Shown: positions 9,135 through 17,064 of the stretch, piece by piece
Layout of the letters: the number at the start of each line of letters is the position of its first letter
How positions within the stretch are numbered: position 1 is the first letter of the stretch
Assembly (NCBI RefSeq): GCF_027594825.1
Contig: NZ_CP088930.1
Span: 620,001-684,000 of the forward strand
Length of the DNA stretch: 64,000 bases
Source: Serratia liquefaciens
GTDB taxonomy: Bacteria; Pseudomonadota; Gammaproteobacteria; Enterobacterales; Enterobacteriaceae
Direction of reading: 5' to 3'
Notes under the pieces: generated by a model
What the model saw: the letters and a program-made list of their open reading frames with translations, nothing else
The model's database searches: none
Told to the model about the DNA's origin: nothing
Position numbers and translations under genes: made by a program

Positions 9135-9728
9135 GTGACGCGTATTGTGACCATTCTTACCGATAATTTCTCTGATTGGGAAACTGCCCTGATCAACTCC
9201 ACTTGCCGTGGCTATTATGGTTTCGAGACTCGTTTTGCCTCCCCCAATGGCGTCCCTGTCATTTCCTCCGGCGGCATGCACGTGACCCCCAATATGGCGA
9301 TCGAAGCTATCCAATTGAGCGAGGTAGATCTGTTGATCCTATGCGGAGGCACGGTATGGCGAACCGATCAGGCCCCGGATATCTCTGGCATGGTAGCGGA
9401 GGCTCACAGCAAAAATATCATCGTCGCCGGCATTTGCGATGGAACCCGCGTTTTGGCACAGGCGGGCATACTTGATCATCTTCGTCACACCTCCAATTCG
9501 GCTGAGAACTTATCGCAACTAAACTATGGCGGAGCTGAATATTATCAGGATGTGCCCTACGCCGTAGCCGACCAGCGCGTTGTAACCGCGCCCGGCAGCG
9601 CACCGGTGAGTTTTATGGCGGAGATCCTGAACCTGTTGGGGGTTAGCGATGACAACCTTAAGGCCTACCTGGCCATGCACGCGGCTGAACACAGCAAACC
9701 GTTAGAGAGCACAGTTATCGGCTTTTAA
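9135..9728 (+). CDS. DJ-1/PfpI family protein
   Basis: 197-residue class I glutamine-amidotransferase-like protein of the DJ-1/PfpI superfamily, members of which act as deglycases, chaperones, proteases or regulators. The nucleophile-elbow cysteine lies in AGICDGTRVLAQAG, and VDLLILCGGTVWR precedes it. Translation starts at GTG; AAGGAAA lies about ten bases upstream. The gene converges on the anti-sigma factor gene, whose 3' end it overlaps by four bases. The specific activity cannot be told from sequence. Confidence 0.85.
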   Translation: MTRIVTILTDNFSDWETALINSTCRGYYGFETRFASPNGVPVISSGGMHVTPNMAIEAIQLSEVDLLILCGGTVWRTDQAPDISGMVAEAHSKNIIVAGICDGTRVLAQAGILDHLRHTSNSAENLSQLNYGGAEYYQDVPYAVADQRVVTAPGSAPVSFMAEILNLLGVSDDNLKAYLAMHAAEHSKPLESTVIGF

Positions 9729-10387
9729 CGCGATGCCAATTGGCCACTGTAGAGGACGGGCCCCGTAGGCTGTCCGGTTGGTGAACCACCTGCAGGTTCC
9801 AGACTGATAGCGATAGTCATATCCGCTGCCCATTTTAGGTTCCCCAACGAGACTCTGGTGAGGTGTTGTGCTGTAACCAGCCCCAGCGATAGCGGTTTTT
9901 CTCCGCTGGGGATAGCCCATAACTGCAGGCTGTTTACCGCCGCTACAGGTTTGAGGTTAACCGGCGTCAGTTGCAGATTCCGCGCCTCCCTATCCAGGCT
10001 CACTATCCATTGTCCACTGCTGTTTGGGCTACCGTTAAGCACCGCCGTAGGGGTGAACCCCTGAGGCTGCTCAATAATACGTGGGATCAGTACCACTGCG
10101 AATAAGCAGGCCGCCAATGCCCAGACCAAAGAGTCCCAACGCCAGCGAGGCTGACGCGCCCCTGGCGGCAGGTTAAGCTGTATTTTTTTCCACACCCTGC
10201 CAGGAGGAGCTATCGGCGCCAGAGCATCATCCAAAGGGGCCAATAATCTCTGCCACTGGGCAACTTGTTCCGCCAACGCAGGCTCTCGGCGGATCCGCTG
10301 TTCCAGCCTGAATCTCGCCGGTCCCCGCAGGGTTCCCAGCGCATATTCCGCGGCCAAAGCTGAGTCGTACTCCCCCCTGTCTTTCAT
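9725..10387 (-). CDS. Anti-sigma factor, RskA family
   Basis: 220-residue membrane anti-sigma factor predicted to hold the adjacent ECF sigma factor inactive. The cytoplasmic N-terminus has the RskA signature (EYALGTLRGPARFRLE, then a helical region ending in PIAPP). One transmembrane helix follows (about residues 94-116), then a periplasmic RskA C-terminal domain with LQLWAIPSGEKPLSLG. Its ATG overlaps the sigma stop codon (ATGA), a sign of translational coupling. RskA-type proteins are typically released by regulated proteolysis; the inducing signal is not visible. Confidence 0.88.
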   Translation of the reverse strand: MKDRGEYDSALAAEYALGTLRGPARFRLEQRIRREPALAEQVAQWQRLLAPLDDALAPIAPPGRVWKKIQLNLPPGARQPRWRWDSLVWALAACLFAVVLIPRIIEQPQGFTPTAVLNGSPNSSGQWIVSLDREARNLQLTPVNLKPVAAVNSLQLWAIPSGEKPLSLGLVTAQHLTRVSLGNLKWAADMTIAISLEPAGGSPTGQPTGPVLYSGQLASR

Positions 10388-10944
10388 AATCCCACGCACT
10401 CTTTTAGGTGTTCGAGCGCTCGGCGAATCCAACTTTTGATGGTGCCAAGCGGTTGCTGGAGATAATCAGACACCTCACCGTGCGACATCCCCTGATAATA
10501 GGCCAGTACAATGCTTTGCCGTTGATCGGCCGGCAAGTGATCTAAACACGAGGCCAGCTTTTTTCCTTCCTGGGTACGTTGCAACGCTTCGCCAGGTTCA
10601 GCAGAACTTGTGCTGTCCGTTTCAACAAACTCGTCCTCTTGCGCTGCGAGCTTGCCACCCGTGCTGCGCAACCAGTCAATGGCGCGGTTACGCACAATAT
10701 GGGTGAGCCAGGTTAGAGGAGAGCTGAGCGAGGGATCGTAACTGGCGGCCTTACTCCAGGCACTGATAAAGCTCTCATGCAGCACTTCTTCCGCCCAGGA
10801 TTGCCGCCTGAGCATGCACAAGGCTACCGCAAATAAGCGTGGTGACGTCTGACGATAGAGCTGCTCAAAAGCCTGACGATCGCCACGACTTATGGCCTTC
10901 ATCAACGCCTTATCTCGTTCCTGTTCCGATGCCGATGTCGTCAT
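10384..10944 (-). CDS. ECF RNA polymerase sigma factor, SigK-like
   Basis: 186-residue sigma-70 family group 4 factor. Region 2 spans about residues 25-95 (AFEQLYRQTSPRLFAVALCML through NRAIDWLRS) and region 4 about 130-182 (LPADQRQSIVLAYYQGMSHGEVS, then LGTIKSWIRRALEHLK). Pairing with an RskA-type anti-sigma puts it in the SigK-like (ECF19-type) group. It is the middle gene of a three-gene unit: fasciclin protein, 58-bp gap, sigma, anti-sigma. The fasciclin gene is a likely regulon member, as in Mycobacterium, where SigK controls fasciclin-domain antigens. Confidence 0.9.
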   Translation of the reverse strand: MTTSASEQERDKALMKAISRGDRQAFEQLYRQTSPRLFAVALCMLRRQSWAEEVLHESFISAWSKAASYDPSLSSPLTWLTHIVRNRAIDWLRSTGGKLAAQEDEFVETDSTSSAEPGEALQRTQEGKKLASCLDHLPADQRQSIVLAYYQGMSHGEVSDYLQQPLGTIKSWIRRALEHLKECVGL

Positions 10945-11002
10945 GTCTTATCCTGATGAAGGTGCGGTTGTTCAGACCAACCGCACCAAGTATAGCCACA
11001 AT

Positions 11003-11563
11003 TTATTTAGGCATCAGGACAGTATCAATAACATCAATCACACCATTCTTCTGGTACACATCATAAGTACTGATATTAGCGACGTTGCCTTTTCCATCTT
11101 TGAGCTGGATATTATGTGGCCCATTATTCATGATCCACAGAGATTGCCCATTCACCGTTTTCAGTTCCGCCGAACCGTTCCCCTCGTGGATTTTCTTTTC
11201 CAGCTGTTTCATGTCGTATCTGCCAGCGACTACGTGGTAAGTCAGTACGCTGGTCAACACGGCCTTATTTTCAGGCTTAAGCAGATTATCGACGGTGCCG
11301 GCGGGTAATTTTGCGAAAGCGGCGTTGGTTGGCGCGAACACGGTGAAGGGACCTTTCCCTTGTAGAGTATCCACCAGCCCAGCGGCCTTGACCGCCGCCA
11401 CCAGCGTTGAATGGTCTTTGGAATTAAGGGCGTTCTCAATGATATTTTTGCTCGGATACATGGCGGCCCCGCCTACCATGACCTGATCGGACATCATGGC
11501 GGCCGCTGATGCGCCGCTGAACAGGATTGATGCATATAATGCGGTGTAGATGAGCTTTTTCAT
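11003..11563 (-). CDS. Secreted fasciclin (FAS1) domain protein
   Basis: 186-residue exported protein: an N-terminal signal peptide (MKKLIYTALYASILFSGASA) and one FAS1 domain with the conserved boxes GPFTVFAPTNAAFAKLP, LTSVLTYHVVAGRY and a final NGVIDVIDTVLMPK. FAS1 domains mediate adhesion or ligand binding in the periplasm or outside the cell. The MKK start is chosen over an ATG two codons earlier because TGAGGA is seven bases upstream of it. It is probably the first gene of the sigma/anti-sigma operon. CCGAAT, like the SigK -10 element, lies upstream, but a matching -35 is not clear. Confidence 0.9.
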   Translation of the reverse strand: MKKLIYTALYASILFSGASAAAMMSDQVMVGGAAMYPSKNIIENALNSKDHSTLVAAVKAAGLVDTLQGKGPFTVFAPTNAAFAKLPAGTVDNLLKPENKAVLTSVLTYHVVAGRYDMKQLEKKIHEGNGSAELKTVNGQSLWIMNNGPHNIQLKDGKGNVANISTYDVYQKNGVIDVIDTVLMPK

Positions 11564-11685
11564 GATCATTTCCTCAAAGATAAAAGAAGTGAAGTTTTGC
11601 CTCACATTCGGATATACGTAAGAGGAGATACTTTTGGATGCACCAGAGGAAAAATATTTAACGTCGCGCGTAAGTAAACTGGAAT

Positions 11686-11713
11686 AAAAAAGCCCCGTTG
11701 TTGCATACGGGGC
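11686..11713 (-). terminator. Terminator of the alpha/beta hydrolase gene
   Basis: On the minus strand, GCCCCGT/ACGGGGC stem followed by six T residues, 14 bp past the hydrolase stop. It isolates the fasciclin operon from the gene before it. Confidence 0.88.
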
Positions 11714-11726
11714 GCAATCAGCTGGT

Positions 11727-12416
11727 TTAAGAGGCGTTTGCCGCCTCATCAATCAATGCGGCTATTTCTTTCGGGTGCGAAGCAAGAGAAGCGTGGCTGG
11801 CATCCAGCGTAATCACCTTTTTCGCCTTTAAACGCGCAGACATTCGCTGCTGGTTTTCGGGCGCTATCATCCGGTCATTGCTGGAGATTTGGTACCAGGA
11901 GGGTTTGTGTTTCCACGCCGGCTCAGTGATCGCATTGCCGAAGGTGCTGGCCAACGGTGCCTTTTGCGTTACCGCCATCACCAATGCCTCATCAGCAGGC
12001 AGATCCTGGCAGAAGCTTTCGTGGAACTTGTCTGTCTTAATCCATAAATAACCGTCGCTGTCCGGCGCCAGGTTCGCTGCCGCTATTGGCGGATGTTGCT
12101 GGGTGATGCCACCGGGACTTTCGCCGGCGTCCGGTGCGAAGGCGGCGATGTAAACCAAACCCACCACGTTGGGCTGATTGCCCATTTCACTGAGCACCGC
12201 GCCACCATAAGAGTGGCCGACCAACAGCACCGGCCCCTGCTGCTGCGCCACCATCTTACGGGTGCGTTCAGCATCGTCTGCCAGCGACGTCAGCGGCATT
12301 TCTACAGCTTGAATCGAGCGATATCCCTTGTGCGATAATTCGGTAATGACTTTGCTCCAGTGCGCTGCACCGCCCCAGAATCCATGGACCAGGACTACGG
12401 TAGGTTTTGCCTTCAT
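11727..12416 (-). CDS. Alpha/beta hydrolase
   Basis: 229-residue alpha/beta-hydrolase of the small esterase/salicylate-esterase type. Features are TVVLVHGFWGGAAHW (oxyanion-hole HG), the nucleophile elbow GHSYGG, and a catalytic histidine in LDASHASLASHP near the end. No signal peptide, so probably cytoplasmic. The start at MKAKPTV has AAGGA seven bases upstream. Similar proteins are often annotated as haloperoxidase-like or generic esterases; no substrate can be assigned. Confidence 0.85.
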   Translation of the reverse strand: MKAKPTVVLVHGFWGGAAHWSKVITELSHKGYRSIQAVEMPLTSLADDAERTRKMVAQQQGPVLLVGHSYGGAVLSEMGNQPNVVGLVYIAAFAPDAGESPGGITQQHPPIAAANLAPDSDGYLWIKTDKFHESFCQDLPADEALVMAVTQKAPLASTFGNAITEPAWKHKPSWYQISSNDRMIAPENQQRMSARLKAKKVITLDASHASLASHPKEIAALIDEAANAS

Positions 12417-12755
12417 TACTGATTCCTTCTTTAACATGGAGGCGCTACGCCAGGCTTGGACATCCGCACTACTGTGTTTTCAGCGCCATTGCCTCAAGCC
12501 CAAACGCCTTGAAATACCCTCTTGTATATAGTTCAGAACAAGAGTTTCCAGCAATAGCTACGAATAGTTAATCCGAGATCGGACCTGTTCTGGTTAGCCC
12601 TTTCGGCTTGGGTCATTTTCCAAATTTCAGTCGCCGTAGACTCACCAAGCGGCCTTACAACGAGATTAAAACTAGGATTTATACCTATAACGATCTAAAA
12701 TCCCATGAAAAAACAAAGAGAAGTATTTTCACCAATATCAATAGGGAATTTTTAC
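12417..12755. other. Intergenic stretch without a recognisable gene
   Basis: About 340 AT-leaning bases. The only structure is a short inverted repeat CTCTTGT/ACAAGAG (12519-12544) without a T-tract. Short frames here have no ribosome-binding site or protein-like composition. Confidence 0.5.
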
Positions 12756-12845
12756 GTGAAGGAAATGATCTCCATTCTTTTTATCGTAAGCCTGCTGGCG
12801 ATGCTTTTTTCGTGGTTATTCGTCTATAGCCTCAATATTCATTAA
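12756..12845 (+). CDS. Very small membrane protein (29 aa)
   Basis: Not recognised. A GTG-initiated frame codes for KEMISILFIVSLLAMLFSWL and a short FVYSLNIH end, so it is almost entirely one transmembrane helix. AGGGAA lies about eight bases before the GTG. It lies between a hydrolase gene and the yqaE gene and runs toward the latter's terminator. Resembles the class of sub-50-residue enterobacterial stress membrane proteins, without clear kinship to a named one. Confidence 0.42.
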   Translation: MKEMISILFIVSLLAMLFSWLFVYSLNIH

Positions 12846-12859
12846 CGCCCTGCGATAAT

Positions 12860-12891
12860 AAAAAACCCCGGCATGCATCGATGCCAGGGTT
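12860..12891 (-). terminator. yqaE terminator
   Basis: AACCCTGGCAT/ATGCCGGGGTT-type stem on the minus strand (one mismatch) followed by a T-run. It lies 43 bp past the yqaE stop. Confidence 0.8.
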
Positions 12892-12934
12892 ATCAAAGCT
12901 GTGCTGCAGCCGTTCCGGTGAGGAAACCGGGCGA

Positions 12935-13093
12935 CTACTGTTTCGTCTGGATCCAGAATGCGTGGATCAGGCCCGGGAAGTAGCCAAACAAGGTGAGGAT
13001 AATATTGAGGATAAACGCGCCGCCTATACCTTTATCCAGCAGTACGCCCAGCGGGGGCAGGATGATGGTAAATACGATTCTCCAAAAACTCAT
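12935..13093 (-). CDS. yqaE: YqaE/Pmp3 family membrane protein (52 aa)
   Basis: 52-residue protein of the Pmp3 (UPF0057) family, found from bacteria to plants, where it affects membrane potential and salt or cold tolerance. Two hydrophobic helices carry the family signature: ILPPLGVLLDKG, then FILNIILTLFGYFPGLIHA, ending WIQTKQ. It has its own terminator downstream. In E. coli YqaE is induced by stress. The identification is firm although the frame is very short. Confidence 0.9.
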   Translation of the reverse strand: MSFWRIVFTIILPPLGVLLDKGIGGAFILNIILTLFGYFPGLIHAFWIQTKQ

Positions 13094-13316
13094 AATAGCG
13101 CCTCATTTTGTTCTACAAGGCATCAACATATTATATCTGCTTAACATTTTCAAATGGCGTCCTGCAAAACTCTGTTCAACATGGCATGAGAAATGCCTAT
13201 AGCCACAGTAATTGTGCTGATACCTGCCAACATTGAATAAACAATTAATAAGCATTGATTATGTAGGGTCAAGCCCTTAAAATTTGTAACTTAACACTAC
13301 AACTGGGTAAGGTTTC

Positions 13317-13493
13317 ATGTCGTCGCTGTGGGTTGCAACACAATACTTTTATTTAATTGGCTTGGTAGTTTCTATGATTTTCACCTATCTGGTCAGCCGG
13401 GACACCATAAAGATTCGTTTTCTCAGTGCCTTAACGATTGGTTTGACCTGGCCCCTGAGCCTACCGGTAGTGTTGATGTTCTCCTTGTTCTGA
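13317..13493 (+). CDS. ortT: GhoT/OrtT family membrane toxin
   Basis: 58-residue two-helix inner-membrane protein. The second half, RFLSALTIGLTWPLSLPVVL followed by MFSLF, matches the hallmark C-terminus of GhoT and OrtT of E. coli (WPMSLPVALLFSLF type). These small toxins insert in the membrane and lower the proton motive force and ATP. There is no ghoS-like antitoxin gene on either side, so it fits the orphan OrtT rather than the GhoST pair. TAAGG lies just before the ATG. The assignment within GhoT/OrtT is inference. Confidence 0.82.
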   Translation: MSSLWVATQYFYLIGLVVSMIFTYLVSRDTIKIRFLSALTIGLTWPLSLPVVLMFSLF

Positions 13494-13508
13494 CGCTGCA
13501 GAAACCAA

Positions 13509-13529
13509 CCCCGTCACACGCTGACGGGG
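13509..13529. terminator. Hairpin between ortT and the siderophore receptor gene
   Basis: CCCCGTCA/TGACGGGG with a five-base loop between convergent genes. The flanking T-tracts are poor on both strands (TTGGTTT on the minus side), so terminator strength is uncertain. Confidence 0.5.
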
Positions 13530-13549
13530 TGATATCACCGCCTCCTGAA

Positions 13550-15661
13550 TCAGAAATCGTATCCCACGGTCGCCACCACGGAGCGTTCCGCGCCCCAGTA
13601 GCAATAGCCGGTCCCATAGCAGGCCGCGACATATTTCCGGTCGGTCAGATTATTCACATTCAGTTGCACATAGGCGCCTTTCAACGACGGATTCACCCTG
13701 TCCAGATTCATCCGCACCGAGGCATCCAACAGCGTCACGGAAGGAATTCGCAACGTATTCTCATTATCGGCCCACTGCTTGCCGATATAACGTACGCCGG
13801 CACCAAGATCCACGCCGTAAGCGGTGGCGTATTTGCCCCACAGTGAAGCCATTTGCTCCGGTGCGAGATACGGTGTATTGCCGTCGTTGCCATCAATGGC
13901 ATCTTTGAATTTCACTTTATTGTAGGTATAGCCGGCGATCAGATCGAAATGTTCAGTTACCTTGCTGCGGGCCTCCAGTTCAATCCCCTGAGAATGCACC
14001 TTGCCGGCCGGCAGGTAATAGCTTTGTTGCACCACTCGGTTAGCCACATCTTTCTGCGTCAGGTCATACAGCGCCACGCTGTATATTGAGGCACTGCCTG
14101 GTGGCTGGTACTTCAGGCCCACCTCATACTGCTCGCTGGTGCTCGGTTTGAGCATATGCCCGCTTTGATCGGGCAGCGCCTCCGGGGTAACCGCCGTGCT
14201 GTAGCTGGCATAAGGCGAGAAACCATTATCGAAGCGATACAACAGCGAAGCGCGGCCGCTAAAATTGTCGTCGGTACGAGCATCGCTAGCGCCGGTGTTA
14301 AGCACCGTATTTTTAGACTCGATACGGTCGAAACGCCCGGAGAGATTCAGGTACCAATTCTGTAGGCTGATTTCATCCTGCAGATAAACCCCGGTTTGCT
14401 CATAGTGACGTCGGGAATCGGTATGTGTCAGGTTGGTTAATGCGTCGCCGCCGGACACCCCGGTATAAGGATTAAGCTGCGAAGCTGCCGCAGATTCATC
14501 CCAAAGATTATTACGCAGGCGCTGGTAATCCAGACCCAGCATCACCTTGTGATCCAACGGCCCGGTAGCAAAATCGGCTTCCAGCTGGTTATCGACGGCG
14601 AATGCATCCAGCGAGGTGGCTGAACCGCTGTAATAGCGATTCAACAGGCTGTGATCGTCATTCCAGCCAATCTGGTACACCTGCTGTAATTCAACATTGG
14701 AATGGGTGTAACTGGCATTCTGGCGGAATGACCAAACATCGTTAAAACTGTGCGAAAAAGCGTAGCTGTAAATCTGCTCCCAACGTTTGAACACATTGCG
14801 GCTGCTTTCACCATCAAAGAAGCCACGCCCCAGCTTGTCACCGGTGCTGGAATAGAGGCTGCCATCTGCCGGTACCGCACTGTGATAACCGCCGGACGGA
14901 TCTTTTTGCAGGTAAGCTTTCAGCAGCAGCGAGGTATTTTCATCCGGCTGCCACAGCAATGAAGGTGAAATGGCATATCTTTCCTCACGCTGATGGTCGT
15001 ACATGGTTTCGCTGCTGCGCGTCATCCCGGTCAATCGATAAGCCCACTGTTCCGACAGCGGGCCGGTCACATCGAAAGCGCCCCCCTGGGTGCTGTTATT
15101 GCCTGCCATCAGGTTAACGTGCCCTTCCGTGGCAAACTGGGGTCGCTTGGAGGTCAAAGCGACCAAGCCGCCCGGAATGCTTTGCCCGTACATGACCGAT
15201 GAAGGCCCTTTGATAACGTCGATGCGTTCCAGGAACCAGGGATCAACCTGCAGGGCATTATAGGTGCCGCCGTCACTCAATAACCGCAAACCATCAAGGA
15301 AAGTGTTATTAACGTCGCCACCGTGAAAACCACGTAACGCAATGGTGTCATAGCGCGTGGCACCACCGGAAAAGTTGGTGAAAACACCGGGGGCATATTT
15401 CAGGGCATCGTTAACCGTTTGGGTATTCTGATCCGTCATTTGTTGGCGCGTCACCACCGAAACGGACTGTGCAGTCAGAATCAACGGCTTATCGGTTTTG
15501 GTCGCCCCCTGGCTGGTCGTGGCCTGATAGCCATGGGTTGCTGCCTCCGCCGTATCGGCAGGTTTAGCGGTAACGACCAGGGTATCCTCAGCAAGAGACG
15601 CCAGTGGCAGGAACATTGCGAACGCGCATAAAACCCGTGACCGTTTGACAGGAAAAATCAT
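13550..15661 (-). CDS. foxA: TonB-dependent hydroxamate siderophore receptor, FoxA-like
   Basis: 703-residue outer-membrane receptor for ferric siderophores. A signal peptide ends near LASLAE, the TonB box is DTLVVTA, the plug domain runs to about residue 165 (QTVNDALKYAPGVF, then IDVIKGPSSVMYGQSIPGGL), and a 22-strand barrel ends in a terminal Phe (VVATVGYDF). The CYGTGYCYWGAER stretch near the end is typical of FhuA/FoxA hydroxamate receptors, so ferrioxamine is the likeliest ligand. The third codon (MIFPVK) is the preferred start because AGGT lies six bases upstream. A Fur box lies about 125 bp upstream. Confidence 0.88.
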   Translation of the reverse strand: MIFPVKRSRVLCAFAMFLPLASLAEDTLVVTAKPADTAEAATHGYQATTSQGATKTDKPLILTAQSVSVVTRQQMTDQNTQTVNDALKYAPGVFTNFSGGATRYDTIALRGFHGGDVNNTFLDGLRLLSDGGTYNALQVDPWFLERIDVIKGPSSVMYGQSIPGGLVALTSKRPQFATEGHVNLMAGNNSTQGGAFDVTGPLSEQWAYRLTGMTRSSETMYDHQREERYAISPSLLWQPDENTSLLLKAYLQKDPSGGYHSAVPADGSLYSSTGDKLGRGFFDGESSRNVFKRWEQIYSYAFSHSFNDVWSFRQNASYTHSNVELQQVYQIGWNDDHSLLNRYYSGSATSLDAFAVDNQLEADFATGPLDHKVMLGLDYQRLRNNLWDESAAASQLNPYTGVSGGDALTNLTHTDSRRHYEQTGVYLQDEISLQNWYLNLSGRFDRIESKNTVLNTGASDARTDDNFSGRASLLYRFDNGFSPYASYSTAVTPEALPDQSGHMLKPSTSEQYEVGLKYQPPGSASIYSVALYDLTQKDVANRVVQQSYYLPAGKVHSQGIELEARSKVTEHFDLIAGYTYNKVKFKDAIDGNDGNTPYLAPEQMASLWGKYATAYGVDLGAGVRYIGKQWADNENTLRIPSVTLLDASVRMNLDRVNPSLKGAYVQLNVNNLTDRKYVAACYGTGYCYWGAERSVVATVGYDF

Positions 15662-15784
15662 CGGCATACCTGTAATCCCCAGTAAAAATCATTAAATGAC
15701 ACCCAAAGGCTCCCCTGTCAGCAGCGCTGGCTGACAACTTGCTCAAAGGTTCAATCGGTGTGTTGAATGTAAACAAAGTGAAAT

Positions 15785-15803
15785 ATTAATGATAATTATT
15801 ATC
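15785..15803. promoter_or_regulatory. Fur box of the siderophore receptor gene
   Basis: ATTAATGATAATTATTATC matches the 19-bp Fur consensus at 16 positions. It lies 124-142 bp before the receptor start codon. Confidence 0.82.
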
Positions 15804-15916
15804 TTTATCGATAGAGAATTTCAAGTATCAGGCAAATTTTAATAAGCAAACAAAGCATCCTGTTCAGATCGATAGCACCTGAACCAGAAAGCGTTTATAC
15901 ATCTGAAAAAAAAGAT

Positions 15917-16029
15917 AAAAAAAAAGCCAGCTCCAGGCTGGCAAGAAAACGGGATGTCATGTGAACCCTGTCAGGCCAGACGAGCGGAGCGCATAAGGAG
16001 ACAACCCTTCACCTCTCAACTGGCAATCA
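15917..16029 (-). ncRNA. Candidate Fur-controlled small RNA or leader transcript
   Basis: A minus-strand interval bounded by a Fur-box-like palindrome (16030-16052) and a textbook terminator (GCCAGC/GCTGGC stem at 15926-15942, then nine T residues). The predicted RNA is about 110 nt. It contains only a seven-codon frame (MRSARLA) with no close ribosome-binding site. It lacks the conserved RyhB core, so it is not a plain RyhB orthologue. The transcript end lies upstream of the receptor's own Fur box. No -35/-10 pair stands out. Confidence 0.42.
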
Positions 16030-16052
16030 ATAATGATAACGACTATCATTAT
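16030..16052. promoter_or_regulatory. Fur-box-like palindrome
   Basis: ATAATGATA and TATCATTAT form perfect 9-bp arms around a five-base spacer. Spacing differs from the 19-bp consensus, but both halves are Fur half-sites. Confidence 0.6.
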
Positions 16053-16107
16053 CCTTTAGGAATGAATTTCTACCTACAACTTTCTGACGTTACGTCTCGA
16101 TTAAGGT

Positions 16108-16401
16108 TCAACGAGATCGTTTAATGAACCAGGTATGCAAGCGTCCCGCCACCAGCAAAATGCCACCAAGCAGAACATTCGCCACAACCCACAGCGTTAA
16201 TATGTATATAAAAGTCTGGTAAAGTGGAATTCCCCGAGCGGCAGAAAAGGGATTAATGTGCCAAACGCGAATAATAAAGAAGGGATTTAGGTTAAACCAT
16301 TGGCAAAATAAAGCGACCAACAGCGGCGGCAGGAAAAAATAAAATCCCAGCGTAGCTATCAGCAAGTACAGCGCGAAGCGCTCGTTTTTATACTCTTTCA
16401 T
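16108..16401 (-). CDS. Hypothetical membrane protein (97 aa)
   Basis: Not recognised. Two long hydrophobic segments are seen at about residues 10-36 (LYLLIATLGFYFFLPPLLVA) and 63-88 (FIYILTLWVVANVLLGGILL), separated by an aromatic stretch (NPFFIIRVWHINPF), and a basic end (KRSR). This fits a small two-helix inner-membrane protein. No strong ribosome-binding site precedes the ATG. AT content is higher than in neighbouring core genes, consistent with an accessory origin. Confidence 0.55.
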   Translation of the reverse strand: MKEYKNERFALYLLIATLGFYFFLPPLLVALFCQWFNLNPFFIIRVWHINPFSAARGIPLYQTFIYILTLWVVANVLLGGILLVAGRLHTWFIKRSR

Positions 16402-16571
16402 ATCAATGAATTACCATTATAATTCAGCCACAACAAGCTTGGGCATGACGTTTTGAACAGACCGGACAGACCCCGAATAGTTCCCACTTTAAGGTAAAAT
16501 AAAGCCTGTCTGGCGTTTAAATTCCATTTAGTTTTTGGGTGTTATAACGCTAGTCAGCTCAGGAGGCTCCA

Positions 16572-17054
16572 ATGATACCGGACGATCGCCCTATCCCGCC
16601 AAACCGCAAAAAACTTAAAATCATCTTCGGTTGGTATATATATACCGTTTATGCGCTGCTGATCTTTAATATCTATCTGGCGGTATATAACGGCTGTGTC
16701 AGACACCCGATTGAAGCACCGCTGATCTCAGCGTGCCACAGCCTGTTCATCGCGTTTATGCTTTACCACGTGCTGAAAAAACGCACCTGTTTCGCCTGGG
16801 CCATGCTGGCTTACTATATTCTGATGCGCTTGTATTACGCCAACCTGCTGCACATCGAGTTTACCCTCGGCAGCCGCGGGCTGGTGTTCGTTCTGCTGAC
16901 GCTGCTGCTGGCGGGTACGGTCTCTGTCGGCCAGCTTGCAACACCGCCACTGCGTCAAGATTGGCTGGCTAACCTGGGGTGGAGACAGTGGGCTATGTTA
17001 GCCTGTTTGTCAGCGTTACTGACGCCGTTAATTACCACCGACTATTTAGGCTGA
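16572..17054 (+). CDS. Hypothetical multi-pass membrane protein (160 aa)
   Basis: Not recognised. AGGAGGCTCCA directly before the ATG is a near-perfect ribosome-binding site. About four hydrophobic helices are visible: FGWYIYTVYALLIFNIYLAV, then ISACHSLFIAFMLYHVL, AWAMLAYYILMRLYYA, and GLVFVLLTLLLAGTVSVG, with a last one near the C-terminus. The basic N-terminus (RKKLK) suggests it starts in the cytoplasm. No known motif or close neighbour gives a role. Confidence 0.7.
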   Translation: MIPDDRPIPPNRKKLKIIFGWYIYTVYALLIFNIYLAVYNGCVRHPIEAPLISACHSLFIAFMLYHVLKKRTCFAWAMLAYYILMRLYYANLLHIEFTLGSRGLVFVLLTLLLAGTVSVGQLATPPLRQDWLANLGWRQWAMLACLSALLTPLITTDYLG

Positions 17055-17064
17055 CAGCCGGTAT

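Noticed and set aside
12519..12544. Terminator at CTCTTGT/ACAAGAG
   Set aside because: Short arms, large loop and only three T residues after it.
15917..16029. RyhB orthologue
   Set aside because: The Fur box and terminator fit, but the conserved GACATTGCTCACATTGCTTCC core of RyhB is absent.
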